Below, in pieces: positions 32,123-32,827 of a DNA stretch of 32,827 bases. The position numbers and the translations under genes were made by a program. The stretch comes from Candidatus Thermoplasmatota archaeon (GTDB lineage: Archaea; Thermoplasmatota; Thermoplasmata; RBG-16-68-12; JAGMCJ01), in assembly GCA_022848865.1 (NCBI GenBank), contig JAJISE010000021.1, positions 1 to 32,827 of the forward strand. The letters are read 5' to 3'. The stretch's first letter is position 1. The number at the start of each line of letters is the position of its first letter. Below the pieces are notes generated by a model. The model searched no databases. It had not been told where the DNA came from and worked only from the letters and a program-made list of their open reading frames with translations.

Positions 32123-32587
32123 ATGTCTGTCCTCGTGATACTCGGCAGCAAGTCCGACAAGAAGATTGGAGACAAAGCCATCGACATTCTCGCGCAGTTC
32201 GGCGTGAATTCCAAGATGATTGTTGCGTCGGCCCACAGATCGCCCGAGTATCTGCACGATGAGATCGAAAGAAGCGATGCCAAGGTCATTATAGCGGTTG
32301 CCGGTCTTTCTGCGGCGCTCCCTGGTGCCGTTGCTTCGAAGACGATACGCCCTGTCATCGGAGTGCCGGTGAGCGGCAAAATCAGCCTTGACTCCCTCCT
32401 CTCCGTTGTGCAGATGCCCCCTGGGATTCCCGTTGCGGCGGTCGGGCTGGACAGGGGAGAGAACGCGGCCATTCTGGCGGTCGAGATTTTGTCGATATCC
32501 GACGATCAGCTGAGAGAGAAGCTGGAGAAGCACAGAAAGAGGCTGAAGGAGTGGACAATCGAGGATTCCAAGTCAATCGGTGATTAG
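32123..32587 (+). CDS. purE: PurE, phosphoribosylaminoimidazole carboxylase/mutase, with class II-like active site
   Basis: Purine synthesis step that carboxylates AIR (class II) or rearranges N5-CAIR (class I). 154 residues. GSKSD (8-12), SAHRSPEYL (36-44) and SLLSVVQMPPGIPVA (91-105) are typical of the family. In class I the second site reads AGGAAHLPG; here it is AGLSAALPG (60-68), so the histidine at 65 is alanine, as in the CO2-using class II enzymes. This suggests that no PurK partner is needed, and no purK gene is seen beside it. The GMP synthase ATPase subunit gene follows at once. Start is ATG 32123, or GTG 32114. Confidence 0.92.
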   Translation: MSVLVILGSKSDKKIGDKAIDILAQFGVNSKMIVASAHRSPEYLHDEIERSDAKVIIAVAGLSAALPGAVASKTIRPVIGVPVSGKISLDSLLSVVQMPPGIPVAAVGLDRGENAAILAVEILSISDDQLREKLEKHRKRLKEWTIEDSKSIGD

Positions 32588-32827
32588 TTGTTCGATCCGG
32601 AGGAGTTCATCGAAAAGCAGGCCGAGGACCTGGCGGCAGAGGTGGATGGGAAGGCCATAATAGGCGTCTCTGGGGGCGTGGACAGCATGGTCGCCGCAAT
32701 CCTCATGGACCGCGCGATAGGCGAGCGGCTTTTCGCGGTTTACGTCAACAATGGGTTCATGCGCAAGAACGAGGACGCTGAGGTCGGCAAGGCTTTCGAC
32801 GCGACCGGGGTGAAGTACAGAATCGTG
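32588..32827 (+). CDS. guaA: GMP synthase ATP-pyrophosphatase subunit (GuaA-B), 3' end cut by window edge
   Basis: 80 codons are visible and the frame is open at the window end. The P-loop of ATP pyrophosphatases, SGGVDS, is at 33-38 (GVSGGVDSMVAA). The following VYVNNGFMRKNEDAEV matches the VDTGLLR region of GMP synthase, so XMP amination is the likely reaction. In archaea this subunit is separate from the glutaminase; no glutaminase gene is in view. The start is a TTG on the base after the purE stop, and MFDPEEFIEK fits the usual start of the archaeal subunit. Confidence 0.93.
   Translation, partial: MFDPEEFIEKQAEDLAAEVDGKAIIGVSGGVDSMVAAILMDRAIGERLFAVYVNNGFMRKNEDAEVGKAFDATGVKYRIV

Overview
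The window reads as a piece of an archaeal chromosome, most likely a Euryarchaeota/Thermoplasmatota-type lineage (moderately high GC, unnamed). Archaeal markers are the GatDE pair, a zinc-finger RPA with its RPA-associated partner, ribosomal protein eL40, split GMP synthase, an MJ1316-type protein, stand-alone AlaX, KaiC-like ATPases and a nucleoside kinase resembling Methanocaldococcus MJ0406. Many first genes have an A/T-rich TATA-like box about 26 bases before the start codon and almost no leader; genes inside clusters carry GGAGG/GGTGG ribosome sites instead. The lineage is an inference; there is no rRNA in the window.

Layout. 1-1134 (-): secreted sialidase-like propeller protein, cut by the window edge. 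1300-2336 (+): FixX-like ferredoxin and AlaX tRNA-editing enzyme. 2353-5073 (-): membrane-anchored octaheme cytochrome of the hydroxylamine oxidoreductase (HAO) family, preceded by a DUF438-hemerythrin-PAS protein. 5141-5386 (-): MJ1316-type RNA-end protein. 5461-8625 (+): gatD-gatE. 8633-8950 (-): thioredoxin. 9071-9685 (+): unrecognised soluble protein. 9686-11146 (-): polytopic membrane protein with a metalloprotease-like motif. 11365-13534 (+): RPA operon. 13675-15275 (+): two KaiC-like proteins, the first with a destroyed P-loop. 15272-16483 (-): aminotransferase. 16592-20568 (+): purC, sucC, sucD and a fibronectin-III/TlpA fusion. 20671-22944 (+): topoisomerase IA. 22945-23094 (-): eL40. 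23221-24360 (+): ATP-NAD kinase-like protein. 24418-26714 (+): threonine dehydrogenase and 2-amino-3-ketobutyrate CoA ligase. 26853-29183 (+): anchored family-5 solute-binding protein. 29225-31395 (+): S-adenosylhomocysteine hydrolase and nucleoside kinase. 31509-32074 (+): stand-alone Lrp-type RAM domain and a small membrane protein. 32123-32827 (+): purE and the start of the GMP synthase ATPase subunit.

Functionally it is mostly housekeeping: translation quality control (AlaX, GatDE), single-strand DNA handling, topology, purine synthesis (PurC, PurE, GuaA), the TCA step SucCD, threonine-to-glycine breakdown and recycling of the SAM by-product. The most unusual part is the HAO-family cytochrome beside a hemerythrin/PAS protein, suggesting nitrogen-oxide chemistry at the cell surface. 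Other points for follow-up are the KaiC-like pair with one dead P-loop, a FixX ferredoxin missing a cluster cysteine, an HExxxH membrane protein, and a 13-base palindrome between the aminotransferase and purC. The genes are packed tightly, with several convergent pairs whose stop codons touch or overlap. No gene-free stretch exceeds 300 bases, and I saw no tRNA, rRNA, CRISPR array, insertion sequence or origin.
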